This document shows, one piece after another, positions 31,331-41,474 of a DNA stretch of 49,510 nt. This DNA comes from Cymbomonas tetramitiformis (Eukaryota > Chlorophyta > Pyramimonadophyceae > Pyramimonadales > Pyramimonadaceae): contig LGRX02003690.1 in assembly GCA_001247695.2 (NCBI GenBank), positions 1-49,510 of the forward strand. The letters run 5' to 3'. The translations under genes were made by a program, and so were the position numbers. Position 1 is the first letter of the stretch. Every line of letters begins with the position of its first letter. The notes under the pieces are model-generated. The model saw nothing but the letters and a program-made list of their open reading frames with translations. It was not told the origin of the DNA and did no database searches.

Positions 31331-31882
31331 ACAGCACATTCATTCCATATTTTAGAAGGAAATTTCGTATAAATGTACGGAGTGTCATTTGACCGTCACG
31401 TCACAGTAAATCGAGCTGTTCGCTTTTAACAGTGTGGTTTACATGGTAAAGGCGAATTACCCGGAAAACGTCGTGTTTGCGCTTTTGCGACCATGACAGC
31501 GCATCCGAAGGATGAAGCAGGATATGGTACCGACCAATTAGGACCTTCCGAGTCGACGTACGGTGCGCTTTTTTCCCCATTCGCACCTGACACGTAGGAC
31601 TGCGGGGATGGGCGCTTAAGCGGATGATGCCGCGGGGCCAGAAACAAGGTAAAATCAACCTGATGCTTAAAAAGCGCACCGTAGGTACTCTTTATATGTG
31701 ATATATATATGGTATATGTATGCCCTGTGGGCAAGTGCTGTGCGCATGCGCTCTCATTTTGATGCATGGGTTTGGGTACGGAATGCCTTTGGGTTTGGGT
31801 TTGCGGAGAGCGCTGAAATCAGCAGCCAAACGTTTTATGTATATGAAACCTATATGAAACGTATCGTATGCCTTGTACTATG

Positions 31883-31972
31883 CGTGCTTAACGGACGTTA
31901 AGCAAGCACGGTACTATGGTCGCGTCAAGGAAAGTATATGTACCATTCCTTGACGCGGCCATCAAGGGAAGT
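31883..31972. repeat. two adjacent hairpins
   Basis: TGCTTAACG-GA-CGTTAAGCA, followed by a 17-bp stem: ATGGTCGCGTCAAGGAA pairs with TTCCTTGACGCGGCCAT (one G-T type mismatch) around a loop of about 13 nt. Confidence 0.65.
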
Positions 31973-32259
31973 CGCGTAGCTCCCAAGTACTGTTCATCCG
32001 CTCAAGCGACATGAACAAACCTGGGAGACTAGAAACACCCTTGCATACTATGCGTGATACAGGGCGCGTGAACACACGTTTATGATCACGTGTGTTCGTG
32101 CGGTGGGTTGTGCGGATGGCTACCCCTCCCGTGATCAACTTCGCGCAAATGAGCCGAAGATGATCTCGCGAAGGTAGACATGCGTTTGCAAGTGTAGTAT
32201 GTATGCATATATGCAATTGTGATATGCTGTATGGTATGCAGTGCAATGCTATGTGATAA

Positions 32260-32306
32260 AAAATACACCGCGGCTGCTGACCCAGGTCCGCCGCAGCGGT
32301 GTATTT
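32260..32306. repeat. 47-bp stem-loop
   Basis: AAATACACCGC and GCGGTGTATTT flank a GC-rich loop. Confidence 0.65.
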
Positions 32307-32501
32307 TGAGTTGAAACATAAGCCGAAAGTGATTAAGAAACAGTTTCGAACTTCCCAACACCGATGCATTTGCGTCCGATGACTGTGTACGTGTAATTGA
32401 ACCGTCAGATCGAAAATAGTTTTATACACAGTGTCTCACGAAAATTTCGAGTCATCGTCGTCATCGAAAATTCCAGTTTGATTAGGTCATGAATGTGATG
32501 T

Positions 32502-32795
32502 ATGACATGACATGACATGACATGACATGACATGACATGACATGACATGACATGACATGACATGACATGACATGACATGACATGACATGACATGACATGA
32601 CATGACATGACATGGCATGACATGACATGACATGACATGACATGACATGACATGACATGACATGACATGACATGACATGACATGACATGACATGGCATGA
32701 CATGACATGACATGACATGACATGACATGACATGACATGACATGACATGACATGACATGACATGACATGACATGACATGACATGACATGACATGA
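32502..32795. repeat. CATGA pentamer satellite, about 58 copies
   Basis: A nearly perfect array with two CATGG variants (about 32611 and 32691). It has no stop on the minus strand, which gives spurious Met-Ser-Cys-His-Val ORFs. Confidence 0.95.
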
Positions 32796-33600
32796 CTAAT
32801 ATTTTTATTATCCCGGACGGCCCAAATCGGCCCCCGGCTACCAAATAATTTACGGTGTCTCCTACCCCTAAAACTCAACGTCCAAATCAACAAACAAGGC
32901 TTGTAGACTAGGCTAACTGCAAATCACAACAGGACATCCGCTACTATCTCCACGGATGAGTAATAACTATAGCTAGCAACTAATAATCTCCGCGCACTAT
33001 ACATGACCGACCATCTCCTTCTCCTCCGCACAACCGTACCTGCCAACCACACCCCCCACACCCCCCCCCTTCGCCGACCGATGTCCAGCGTTAACTAATT
33101 TTGTGATACTCGAGCCCAATCAGAGTAGTCGCGACCCTCTGTGGGACCAGCTCAGGGTGGGGGTGGAGATTTGATGTCACCGGGGAGAGGGAGGGTCCTA
33201 CGCGCCTGTTGTTGGTTTATATGTCAAGACCCGAGTCGACAACGCTATTCATTCGGCTAATTTCGGTTCAAAAAATGCAACATAATGATAACAGAATGTG
33301 CTATTATAGTAAGCAAATTGGTTATAGACGCGGGGCAGACAAGGTTTCATATTTTTAGCACCAAGGTATATTAGTTTGTTCATAACTATGCCCCACAAGG
33401 TAATGCTACGGTCACTGTAACTCGCGTAAAATAACATAACGCGACGCCCATTTCCTTTACACTTTTGCCATAAACCTTGTGCACCCGGTGTGCTAGTGTG
33501 CATTCGCGTTTGACCATTATATCCGTGTATGAACACCAAAGTTCAAAATAGAAATCTCGAACCCATGTTTGCAATCGGGAACATATTATTTGTCCTGCAA
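32796..33600. other. no gene seen
   Basis: Flank between the satellite and the LTR element. Contains a poly-C tract at about 33050-33070. A 96-codon minus-strand ORF at 33249-33539 has no recognisable feature. Confidence 0.45.
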
Positions 33601-33605
33601 CTTTA

Positions 33606-33863
33606 TGCTGGAATCTGTATAGGCAGCCCTGACTGGGAGTCCCGGTGCAGGCCCCTATGACAGACCCCTAGGCCAACACTGGACTGCTGACTGATCTGTA
33701 GGCTCGTACTGTGACACAGCGTGTGTCACAGGTAGGCTAGACTCCGTTACCGTTGCGAGACCGTTCGGGGTATATCTAGCTTAGGGTTTATATTATTAGA
33801 GGGAGTTTTATCCACACACAGTTCGAGACCCTCTGATATCTTGTGAACTAGGATATTCCGGTA
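33606..33863 (+). repeat. 5' LTR, 258 bp
   Basis: Starts directly after CTTTA. Contains TTAGGGTTTATATTATTAG near its 3' part, a possible TATA region. Reads identical to the 3' LTR. Confidence 0.9.
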
Positions 33864-34256
33864 GGTCGTGGCCCCATCCACGCTATATTCCACATTGCTT
33901 TTGGCCATGATTGGCTAAAACAGCCGCTTTGGTAGGTGGTGCGCACCGGCGCGTTTGGGTGCGCGTGGGAACTTTGGGATGAGCAGCTTTTGAGTGTTTG
34001 ATCGGCGGCTATGGGGGTTCGACCTGGATCAGACTTTGTCGACGCAATGTCCTTGTACGGTTTTCCTTTTGCCTTGATCCAGCAATCCACCGTTTCTTGG
34101 GCTGGTGACTGCAGCACCTTCGACCTCGACTTCGTCTTCCAGTGCCCCTCGCTGCCATGGTTTTACCGCTCTTCGCATGGCTGTGTACTCACATTCTCCC
34201 CACGCCGCAACCCTTACGCGCCCCAGCGTACCACCTCCCATCAGGCTCTCTACGTG

Positions 34257-36336
34257 ATGGTTTCTACAAGATCCAAAAAGTCCCTTATGAGGGACTCCGA
34301 CATCGATGCCTCCTTGAGGCTGACCGACGCGGTGCGCAACACGCCGACGGTCAAAACCCCGAAATTTTGCGTATCCCGCACCTACTTCCAACGAGGACGC
34401 CGACGTTGCCACCAGGAAGTATTTGCAGGAGCAGTCCAAGCTCGTTGACGAGATCTACAAGCAGCGGCTGCATCGGTCTTGGGCCAAGGGTATCCGCGAG
34501 GATATCCTTGGGGACAAGAAGCATTATTTCAGCGGCACGACTGACGCGAACCTGCTCTCCGACATGGTGGTGCAGCTTCGTACGGAGTTCGCGTCCGCTG
34601 GGCTGGAGCTGGCCTCGTTCGATCTGGACGAGCCTAAGGCTCTGGTGGTGAGCAAAGTCAACGGATTGCTCTACGACGTGCTCCAGCTGGTCATCGAAAA
34701 ACACAGCAACGCCCACGTCTGGCTTACGGGAACGGACGCGTCTGCTGACCGGGATGGACGGCGTGCTCTGGTGGACGTCATCAAGCGCTGCGTTCCGGTG
34801 GCGTTACGGGAGTCTTTCCAGCAGGAGCATGCGGCTCTCAACTATCCCGCCAACGTTGACCCGCAACCCGTTCTAGCTCGGGAGCAGCGTTTGGTGCGGG
34901 ACAACAAGGCAGCTGACTGGACGCCCACCGAAGCCACCAGGAAGCTCAGCTTATACACCCGGCTTGACCCGGTGTTCTACGCCGCGGTTAAGGTGCGCTA
35001 TCCCATGGTGGCCGATCTTGCGACGGTTTCCCTCAGTGACCTTCGCTCTCTGGTGGTTGAGATTTACCAGGCATGGGCGGCGACGGAGGCCGGGAAGGCT
35101 GCCCTGACCAGCCCCTCTTCTGGTGGCGCGTCGGCTTTCCTCTCCAGCGACGAGCACCAGGTGCTCCTCGGCAAGATCCAGGAGTTGACTGAGCTGGTGC
35201 AGCGGCAGTGCGGGGCGGCTCAGCCGGTGGTGCAGCGGCAGCGGGATCCGCCGCAGCGGCAGCACGGGCAGCGACCGCCGCAGGGACGCCAGCCGCAGCG
35301 GCAGGGGCAGCCCCAGCGGGGCTTTCGCATGGGTGTGAACAACCCACCCGCCGTGGGCTTCGATCGCGACGAGCAGCGGGCGAAACCGCTCTGTGTTCGC
35401 TGCAAAAAGTCCGGTAAGGAACTCTATCATTTCTACCGCGACTGCCCTCTTGGCGGTCGCCAACATTCCCCTGGCACGGCCGCGGCTTTCTGCATTCCCA
35501 TCGACGACGAGGATGCGGAGGGCGTGCACGCCCTCGCCATGTGTGCCGTGTTCCAGGAAGCAGCGGATGAGGGGGCGGACGCCTTTGCCCGTGCGGCGAC
35601 GGTGTACGGCCCGCCAGCGGTGCTTTGCGGGGGCGTTGTGGGGGGCATTGACGTGTCCGCCTACGGCTTCTCCGTGGACGCGGAGCCACCGGTGACGGGG
35701 ACGCCCGGTGAGGACATCCTCCGACGGCTGGACGACCTCGCGGCGGAGGTCAACGCGGCCGTTGAGCCTAAGGTACACTACACTCACGCCTCCTTCCTGC
35801 CGTCTGGGGGTGTTGACACGCAGGCTTCGGCTCTGGTGTGTGACTCTGCCGAGGCAGGTGACACACCGGAGGAGCAGGTTCCGGCAGGTGGTGCGGCGGC
35901 ATCGGCATCCGCCGTGCCGGCCCCTGCTATGCCTGTCTTGGCGGACGAGGAGGAGCTCCTGAAGCTCTACGGCTACAGCGAACCCGTGTCCCTTCAATCG
36001 ACACGGGTGACCACTACGGCGAGCACGGACGGTGAGTTCAAGGGCGCTGTGGAAAATGTCAACCACGCCGCGGTTGTGCCGGTCGATCTGACTGGCTACG
36101 ACACGGACGATTACGAAGACTTCGCTGACGGTAGCTTCCGGCTGAAGCCGCGGGCTCCTGCCATTTCGGCAAATCATGCGTCGGAGCCTGCAGCCCAGCA
36201 CCTCACTCTGGTGGTGCTCTGGGGGATTGGGGTGACGGTGCTCACCGCACCTACGGTTGCGGCAAGCCGCCATGGGGCTTCCCCGCTCAGCCGGGTTTGT
36301 GGGGGATGCCCTTCCTTCTTTCCTTCCTTCTCTTGA
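34257..36336 (+). pseudogene. gag-like gene with zinc knuckle, early frameshift
   Basis: The likely start is the ATG at 34257 (MVSTRSKKSLMRDSDID), in a frame that runs to 34448. The long gag frame is open from about 34324 to 36336 without a good Met. A one-base shift near 34360-34375 (CGAAATTTTGCG) would join them. The long frame has a helical N-terminal 200 residues (capsid-like position), a Gln/Arg-rich basic linker with QRQ repeats, then a zinc-knuckle variant C-x2-C-x8-H-x4-C (CVRCKK...CP) about 330 residues in. The C-terminal 270 residues are acidic and Ala/Val-rich. It is probably the nucleocapsid-bearing structural protein. The shift may be a mutation or a recoding site. Confidence 0.72.
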
Positions 36337-36620
36337 TTTCTGTCATGGGAGTGGGAGCTGCCGCCTACACGGCGGCCAATGAGATCGACCCTGTGCAGGT
36401 ATCGGGTCGGGCTGCACCGCAGCCTGTGCTGTGCAGGGGTGATTTATGTATCTACTCTGGTATCACGGAGCTGGACCACGTCACTCTGGATGCGGTGCTG
36501 CACTCCCTGAGTGCCGCGACGGTGGCTCACCGGCCGCCTGACCCACTGGAGTGCGGTACTGCAATCGGCCACGGTGGGCATTGTGGTGACGGTGTTCCTC
36601 TGACCTTTGACCCCGAGTAG
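36306..36620 (+). CDS. short ORF with hydrophobic N-terminus, 104 aa
   Basis: Overlaps the gag end in the -1 frame. The ATG at 36306 gives a signal- or anchor-like start, MPFLLSFLLLISVMGVGAAA, followed by a Cys-containing segment. I saw no slippery heptamer in register. It could be a translated remnant of the membrane ORF that larger elements carry between gag and pol, as at 47393-48517, or chance. Confidence 0.35.
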   Translation: MPFLLSFLLLISVMGVGAAAYTAANEIDPVQVSGRAAPQPVLCRGDLCIYSGITELDHVTLDAVLHSLSAATVAHRPPDPLECGTAIGHGGHCGDGVPLTFDPE

Positions 36621-36948
36621 TTTACTTCTGGTTCTGGCAGTACACCACTTTTCTAGTGGTGTGCTGAGATGTACTTTGACCTCAACTTGGTCTTCGATTT
36701 GGTTTATGCTTTTACTTTGACAACTTTGTATTCTTCAATCCGACTTGCTGGTGCAGACCTTTTCAGTAGTTTAGCAGGACACTCATTGCCTGTATGCTTT
36801 TGCTCTTGTACTAGCTAGAGGGTTCCAATTTGTGTATCAGAATGGCACAGTTGGACTAGCAGTTAGGACCTGTCAACCTGGCTTCTACCCTAGCAACTTA
36901 CATTTCTGACTCTCCTAGCCAGTCACCACCCACAGTGCTGGGGTGGTG

Positions 36949-37206
36949 TGCTGGAATCTGTATAGGCAGCCCTGACTGGGAGTCCCGGTGCAGGCCCCTA
37001 TGACAGACCCCTAGGCCAACACTGGACTGCTGACTGATCTGTAGGCTCGTACTGTGACACAGCGTGTGTCACAGGTAGGCTAGACTCCGTTACCGTTGCG
37101 AGACCGTTCGGGGTATATCTAGCTTAGGGTTTATATTATTAGAGGGAGTTTTATCCACACACAGTTCGAGACCCTCTGATATCTTGTGAACTAGGATATT
37201 CCGGTA
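36949..37206 (+). repeat. 3' LTR, 258 bp
   Basis: Reads identical to the 5' LTR. Preceded by GTGCTGGGGTGG, a weak purine-rich tract. Confidence 0.9.
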
Positions 37207-37283
37207 CTTTATATGTGTAGTGGTGAATCAACCATTCCTTTAACGATAACGGAATCCTTCCATGCAAGGAATCCCCACGGTGC

Positions 37284-37941
37284 CTAGGTGAGAACCACCG
37301 CCGCCAGCAAGGTTGTGTCAAGTCTCGTGCCGCCCGGGGGGAGTGAAGCGTTTAACTTCTCAGTTAGCACCTCTAATCCTTTGGTACGCACGGATGCGAT
37401 CGCTGGACACATACTCAATATATGATGCTCATTTGCGATAGCCTCGTCATTAGGATGTAAAGGACAATGACATCTCGGATATAAATCAGGATAGTTTCGC
37501 ATGTTTGTCACTTGAATATTCCTAGGTGTGGGGAGACTGCCTACCGATAACTTTGCCATAAAAATATCTTGTTTACATAGCCCCGCCCAACCTTTGCGCG
37601 ACGCCTCATCCCACATGTCATCTCTTACCAGATACCGCAAATGACTTGTATCTTTCGTTTCGGCTAACGCCTCCCGGAGCATCGCATCGTCCAACATCGA
37701 ATACACAAAACTGTGTGAAGCGTGTGTCCTAATGATAGGACCTCTATCTTGCGAAGTCTCGTGGTTCTCTTTTCTTAGATACAAACGAGCCAGATATATA
37801 AAAGGCTCTCTAAATAAGCACGGTGCATCTCTCGCCGTTCTTGCTATGGCATCTGCCTCCCGATTCAAGTTACTTGTCATATCGATATTCTTAGTGTGAC
37901 CCTTGACATGTTTGATATGCGTCCCTACGTTTCTGGACGCG
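37284..37941 (-). pseudogene. 5'-truncated LINE ORF2 C-terminus (RNase H tail and Cys/His motif)
   Basis: Minus-strand frame. HIKHVKGHTKN with NREADAIARTA is the end of an RNase H domain as found in non-LTR retrotransposons (the KGH His and the Asp of EAD). About 130 residues later comes a CxC...H-H...C cluster (RCHCPLH, EHHILSMC) typical of the C-terminal zinc region of LINE ORF2. A TAG ends the frame. Upstream of about 37941 the sequence changes to the ATATTG repeat, so the element is 5'-truncated, as most LINE copies are. The ORF extends further into that repeat, but those residues are not LINE. Confidence 0.78.
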
Positions 37942-37959
37942 TGCAATACATCGTATTGA

Positions 37960-38110
37960 ACACATATTGCAGGCATATTGCACGCGTATTGACAATAAAT
38001 GTTCAATACAATAAAAAATGTTACAATACTTATGTGTGCAATATGCCTGCAAGCGCTCCAACATGTGTTCAACATAGTATTGCAGTGAGCCCTCATGATG
38101 TATTGGAGAC
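37960..38110. repeat. decayed foldback element
   Basis: GCAGGCATATTGCAC (37968) faces GTGCAATATGCCTGC (38036), with TTGAACACAT/ATGTGTTCAA outside. It ends with TATTGCAGTGAGCCCTCA, a sequence also found in the foldback at 40303-40554. Confidence 0.6.
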
Positions 38111-38221
38111 ATATTGAAGTTCTGATGCAGAGAGTTATTTAAATATGCCTTCAACACATGTTTAGTATAGGGTTGGAGACATGCACCATGCATGTCGCAA
38201 ACACTATGAAGGCATGTTGCA

Positions 38222-38800
38222 GACATATTGCCCACATATTGTATACATATTGTATACATATTGTATACATATTGTATACATATTGTATACATATTGTATA
38301 CATATTGTAAGTCAACATTCAATATGTTGGATACACACTGCGGACCTACTGCATACGTATTGAACATGTAAATTCAATATGTTGTATATATATTGTGGAC
38401 CTATTGAATATGTATTGAAACGGAACATTCAGTATGTTGGATACATACTGCGGACATATTGCATACGTATTGAACATGTAAATTCAATATGTTGTATATA
38501 TATTGTGGACCTATTGAATATGTATTGAAACGGTACATTTAGTATATTGGATACATACTGCGGACCTATTGCATACATATTGAACATGAAAATTCAATAT
38601 GTTGTATATATATTGCGGACATATTGCATATATATTGAAACGGAACATTCAGTATGTTGGATACATACTGCGGACCTATTGTATACGTATTGAACATGCA
38701 AATTCAATATGTTGTATATATACTGTGGACATATTGCATATGTATTGAAATAAAAGTTGCCTATGTTGGATATATATTATAGACCTATAGCATACATATT
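38222..38800. repeat. ATATTG-rich tandem arrays
   Basis: Six copies of the 15-bp unit ATATTGTATACATATTGTAT-type at 38225-38310. Then about four copies of a 120-bp unit with AAATTCAATATGTTGTATAT, GGACCTATTGAATATGTATT and GAAACGGAACATTCAGTATG. AT-rich and without genes. Confidence 0.8.
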
Positions 38801-39088
38801 GCACATTTGCAACATGCAGTGTGTTCACTATGTTTCCACTATGCGTATGCTATGCGAGATAAACAAAATAAGAATAGTAGGGACCACTCGAGCATCTTTA
38901 CTACGATTAACATGTATCTAGCTAGGCAGAAAGGAATACGAATGGGACTATCAAATTTTATCATACCAACGAATACACAAAATAATGTTCTACTCGTGCA
39001 CTTTCTATTTACAATACGCAAAATGATGTTCTACTCGTGCACTTTCTATTTACAAGATGCCAACCTAAAATCAATGTATTCATCTAGA

Positions 39089-39440
39089 ACGCTTGACGGG
39101 ATGCTTGAAGTTGACGTTGTACTCGAGGCGGTCGATTTTCTCCATCTCGCTTCGCTCCAAAACAACCGATCTAAAATGGAAAGTAAAGAGCCAACACTTA
39201 GTAAAAAAGCGGAAACGCACAAAAGAATATTCTATTGAAAACATAAAGGACTTATCAACCTAGAATGTTTGAAGGGATGCTTGAAGTTGACGTTGTACTC
39301 GAGGCGGTCGATTTCCTCCATTTCGCCCTCCTCGAAAACAGCCAATCTGAAAAGGAAAGTAAAGAGCCAACACTTAGTAAAAAGCGGAAAAGCACAAAAT
39401 AAACCTTTATTGAAAACATAATTAACAACCGAGCAACCTC
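39089..39440. repeat. 176-bp direct repeat, two copies
   Basis: GGGATGCTTGAAGTTGACGT recurs at about 39098 and 39274, followed by matching GAGGCGGTCGATTT and AAAGAGCCAACACTTAGTAA. The copies differ by scattered changes. In one frame they read LEVDVVLEAVDFLHLA, which might be a duplicated exon. Confidence 0.75.
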
Positions 39441-39604
39441 AAATAAATGCGAATATGAACGCGAGATGAAAACCTGATATGACTTCGCCACGCGAACGTT
39501 TTCAGCGGATCTGAAAAACGAAACCAACCAACTAACGTTTAGTAAAGAAGAAAGAAATTAGCAGTCGTCAACGAAAGAAGCAAAGGAAAGTAAAAGGGGG
39601 ATGT

Positions 39605-39671
39605 GGAGTGAGTTGGATTTGAACCAACTATATCGAGTGCAAAGGACTCGCGGGAATTTCCCGTTCACTCC
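39605..39671 (-). tRNA. tRNA-like sequence, 67 nt (doubtful)
   Basis: The minus strand folds with a perfect 7-bp acceptor stem (GGAGTGA/TCACTCC), a canonical T arm (GTTGG-TTCAAAT-CCAAC) and a 5-bp anticodon stem (CGAGT/ACTCG) with loop CCTTTGC, which would read UUU. The D arm is atypical (CGGGAAATTCCCG, no GG) and position 33 is C rather than U. It may be a pseudogene, an organelle-type insert or a tRNA-derived repeat. Confidence 0.42.
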
Positions 39672-40070
39672 CTAGTCAAAGTTTCACGCATGCCAAGTAT
39701 GAGCGCGCGAAGCACACACAAAATAATACACACGCATAACCAAAACATGCACTGCAAACCAGTGCCATATTGCAACCTGTGAGAATTAAAAATATCACAG
39801 CACGCAACTCACTGGTGAGGCTGCTGCAACACTGCTGACGGCGAACTGTGAAGAGTGCAATAACGTGAGTTTGAACTTGACCGTTCAGAAAATTCGAAGT
39901 GCTCAAAAACTTTCCCTGCCGTTCAGAAGTCACATCGGATCGACTCGTCATCGTCATGCGAGCACGATCGACGATGACGACGATGATGACGATGCGATGC
40001 GATGCGATGTCTCAGACTCTCAGTGACATTGCATCGAAAATAATTCAAAATGACTACGCTCAACGAAATC

Positions 40071-40150
40071 AATCCATCGTAATGGTGTAGTGGTTGAGCG
40101 CGCGCTCTCACACCCTTGAGGTGATGGGTTCGAGTCCCAGTGAACGGATT
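40071..40150 (+). ncRNA. tRNA-like / SINE-head sequence with A and B boxes
   Basis: TGGTGTAGTGGTTGAGCGCG fits a pol III A box region, and GGGTTCGAGTCCC is a textbook B box and T arm. The anticodon arm (CTCA...TGAG) has a 6-nt loop and the acceptor is imperfect, so this is more likely a tRNA pseudogene or SINE head than a working tRNA. It is followed by a TTTTGGG...ACTTCTTGAG direct repeat at 40158-40215. Confidence 0.45.
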
Positions 40151-40302
40151 TTCCAGACCATATTTTGGGCCATTTCGGGGGAACTTCTTGAGTATTTTGG
40201 GGGTACTTCTTGAGTTACGATTTCGGCCGTTCGATTCACGAACGAGGGGTGCAGATTCTCCTAAAAATTAAAATTCCAAAATTGTTTCCCCGAAGATTGT
40301 TC

Positions 40303-40554
40303 AATCTGTTCAATACTACTGCAATACATGAGGGCTCACTGCAATACGTTAGCGATTACAGGCGTATTGAAATGGCGTATTGGAGATGGATTGAAAAAGT
40401 GCAAAGTCAGCTTTGCGACGATCCGTCTGACCTGGCACTGGCAAAGCTGACATCAGCATTTTTCAATACATCTCCAATACGCCATTTCAATACGCCTGTA
40501 ATCGCTAACGTATTGCAGTGAGCCCTCACGTATTGAAGTAGTATTGAACAGATT
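40303..40554. mobile_element. 252-bp foldback element
   Basis: Arms of about 110 bp are near-perfect inverted repeats: AATCTGTTCAATACTACT... on the left and its complement on the right. They contain GAGGGCTCACTGCAATACGT, and a spacer of about 25 bp separates them. It has no coding capacity. A CAGATTCTCCT direct repeat lies outside (40251 and 40549), perhaps a long target duplication. Confidence 0.85.
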
Positions 40555-40605
40555 CTCCTCTAAAAAGTTTTTTAAATTTTAGTAAAGGTCAATATGCGTG
40601 CAACC

Positions 40606-40829
40606 TGTCGCGAACTTATGCACGAAGCGTCCACACAAAGCACAACCCTCTAGCCCTACTACTAGACAGTCTTACTTATTGTCAGTGCCTTCACAACACT
40701 AGCTCGACTTTGCATATGTTTCCTTATATGACTGCACAGTTATCTTGCTACTGTAACTATACAAAATTTCAAAATTTTTGATATCTCTTTATCTTTTCTC
40801 ACAACTTATGCAAGCTCTTTTTCTCAACA
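40606..40829 (-). repeat. second copy of the 224-bp Ty3 LTR
   Basis: Same orientation as the LTR at 41216-41439, with one base difference seen (T/C at 40691). Separated from it by 386 bp with no polypurine tract on its upstream side and no 5-bp direct repeat at its own ends. Confidence 0.85.
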
Positions 40830-41215
40830 TGAAAAAGACTGTTAATTACAGTTCTGACGCAGTCGCACAAGGACAAGTCCACAAATGTATATCTTTACAA
40901 GCAGAAGAATACTGTATCTTACAAATTATCTCATAACACTGCTGTTTTCGCGGTCTTAAGCGAGTCCTGGCTATTTTCGGAATCACTGTTACGAAGGCAA
41001 AACCAAAATGAGCGTCTGGCTCACCCTGCTACGCCGCCCTACATATTCTCGCTATCTCCAAACAAGTGTAACACCCATCCGTATTTCCGTATCTCGTCAC
41101 TGTCATAACTCCTCGCGCGTATCGTACTGCGCGTGTCATACGTTCGTCACAGAGACTGCTACAGCAAGTGTCACAACCCGGCTGAGGTATACGATAAGCC
41201 GTGGTTTGTGACAGC

Positions 41216-41439
41216 TGTCGCGAACTTATGCACGAAGCGTCCACACAAAGCACAACCCTCTAGCCCTACTACTAGACAGTCTTACTTATTGTCAGTGCCT
41301 CCACAACACTAGCTCGACTTTGCATATGTTTCCTTATATGACTGCACAGTTATCTTGCTACTGTAACTATACAAAATTTCAAAATTTTTGATATCTCTTT
41401 ATCTTTTCTCACAACTTATGCAAGCTCTTTTTCTCAACA
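41216..41439 (-). repeat. 3' LTR, 224 bp
   Basis: TG...CA ends on the minus strand. Its length and ends are supported by the diverged LTR at 19350-19561. Follows the polypurine tract at 41440-41448. Confidence 0.85.
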
Positions 41440-41474
41440 TCCCCCATCTGTAGCTGCCACTGGTAGCACAGACA

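Larger units (their letters stand above)
33606..37206 (+). mobile_element. complete short LTR retrotransposon, 3601 bp
   Basis: Two 258-bp LTRs (33606-33863 and 36949-37206) read identical base for base. They begin TGCTGGAAT and end ATTCCGGTA, an imperfect inverted end pair. The element is flanked by the 5-bp duplication CTTTA (33601-33605 and 37207-37211). The interior holds one long gag-like ORF with a zinc knuckle and a short overlapping ORF. There is no RT, RNase H or integrase, so the element is non-autonomous and must borrow enzymes. Identical LTRs imply a recent insertion. A TGGCCCCATCC sequence 5 bp inside the 5' LTR could be a primer-binding site. It landed in the 3' flank of the LINE remnant at 37284. 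Confidence 0.9.

Noticed and set aside
32482..32893. Long Met-Ser-Cys-His-Val proteins on the minus strand
   Set aside because: Pure translation of the CATGA satellite. Three frames are equally open, and there is no flanking coding sequence.
33606..33863. Solo LTR
   Set aside because: An identical partner at 36949-37206 and the CTTTA duplication outside both show a complete element.
34951..36273. 440-codon minus-strand ORF opposite gag
   Set aside because: Antisense of a GC-rich gene, with Arg/His-rich shadow composition and no domain.
37944..38096. N-terminal part of the 37284-38096 ORF as LINE protein
   Set aside because: Residues upstream of about 37941 are translated ATATTG and foldback repeat, not RNase H.
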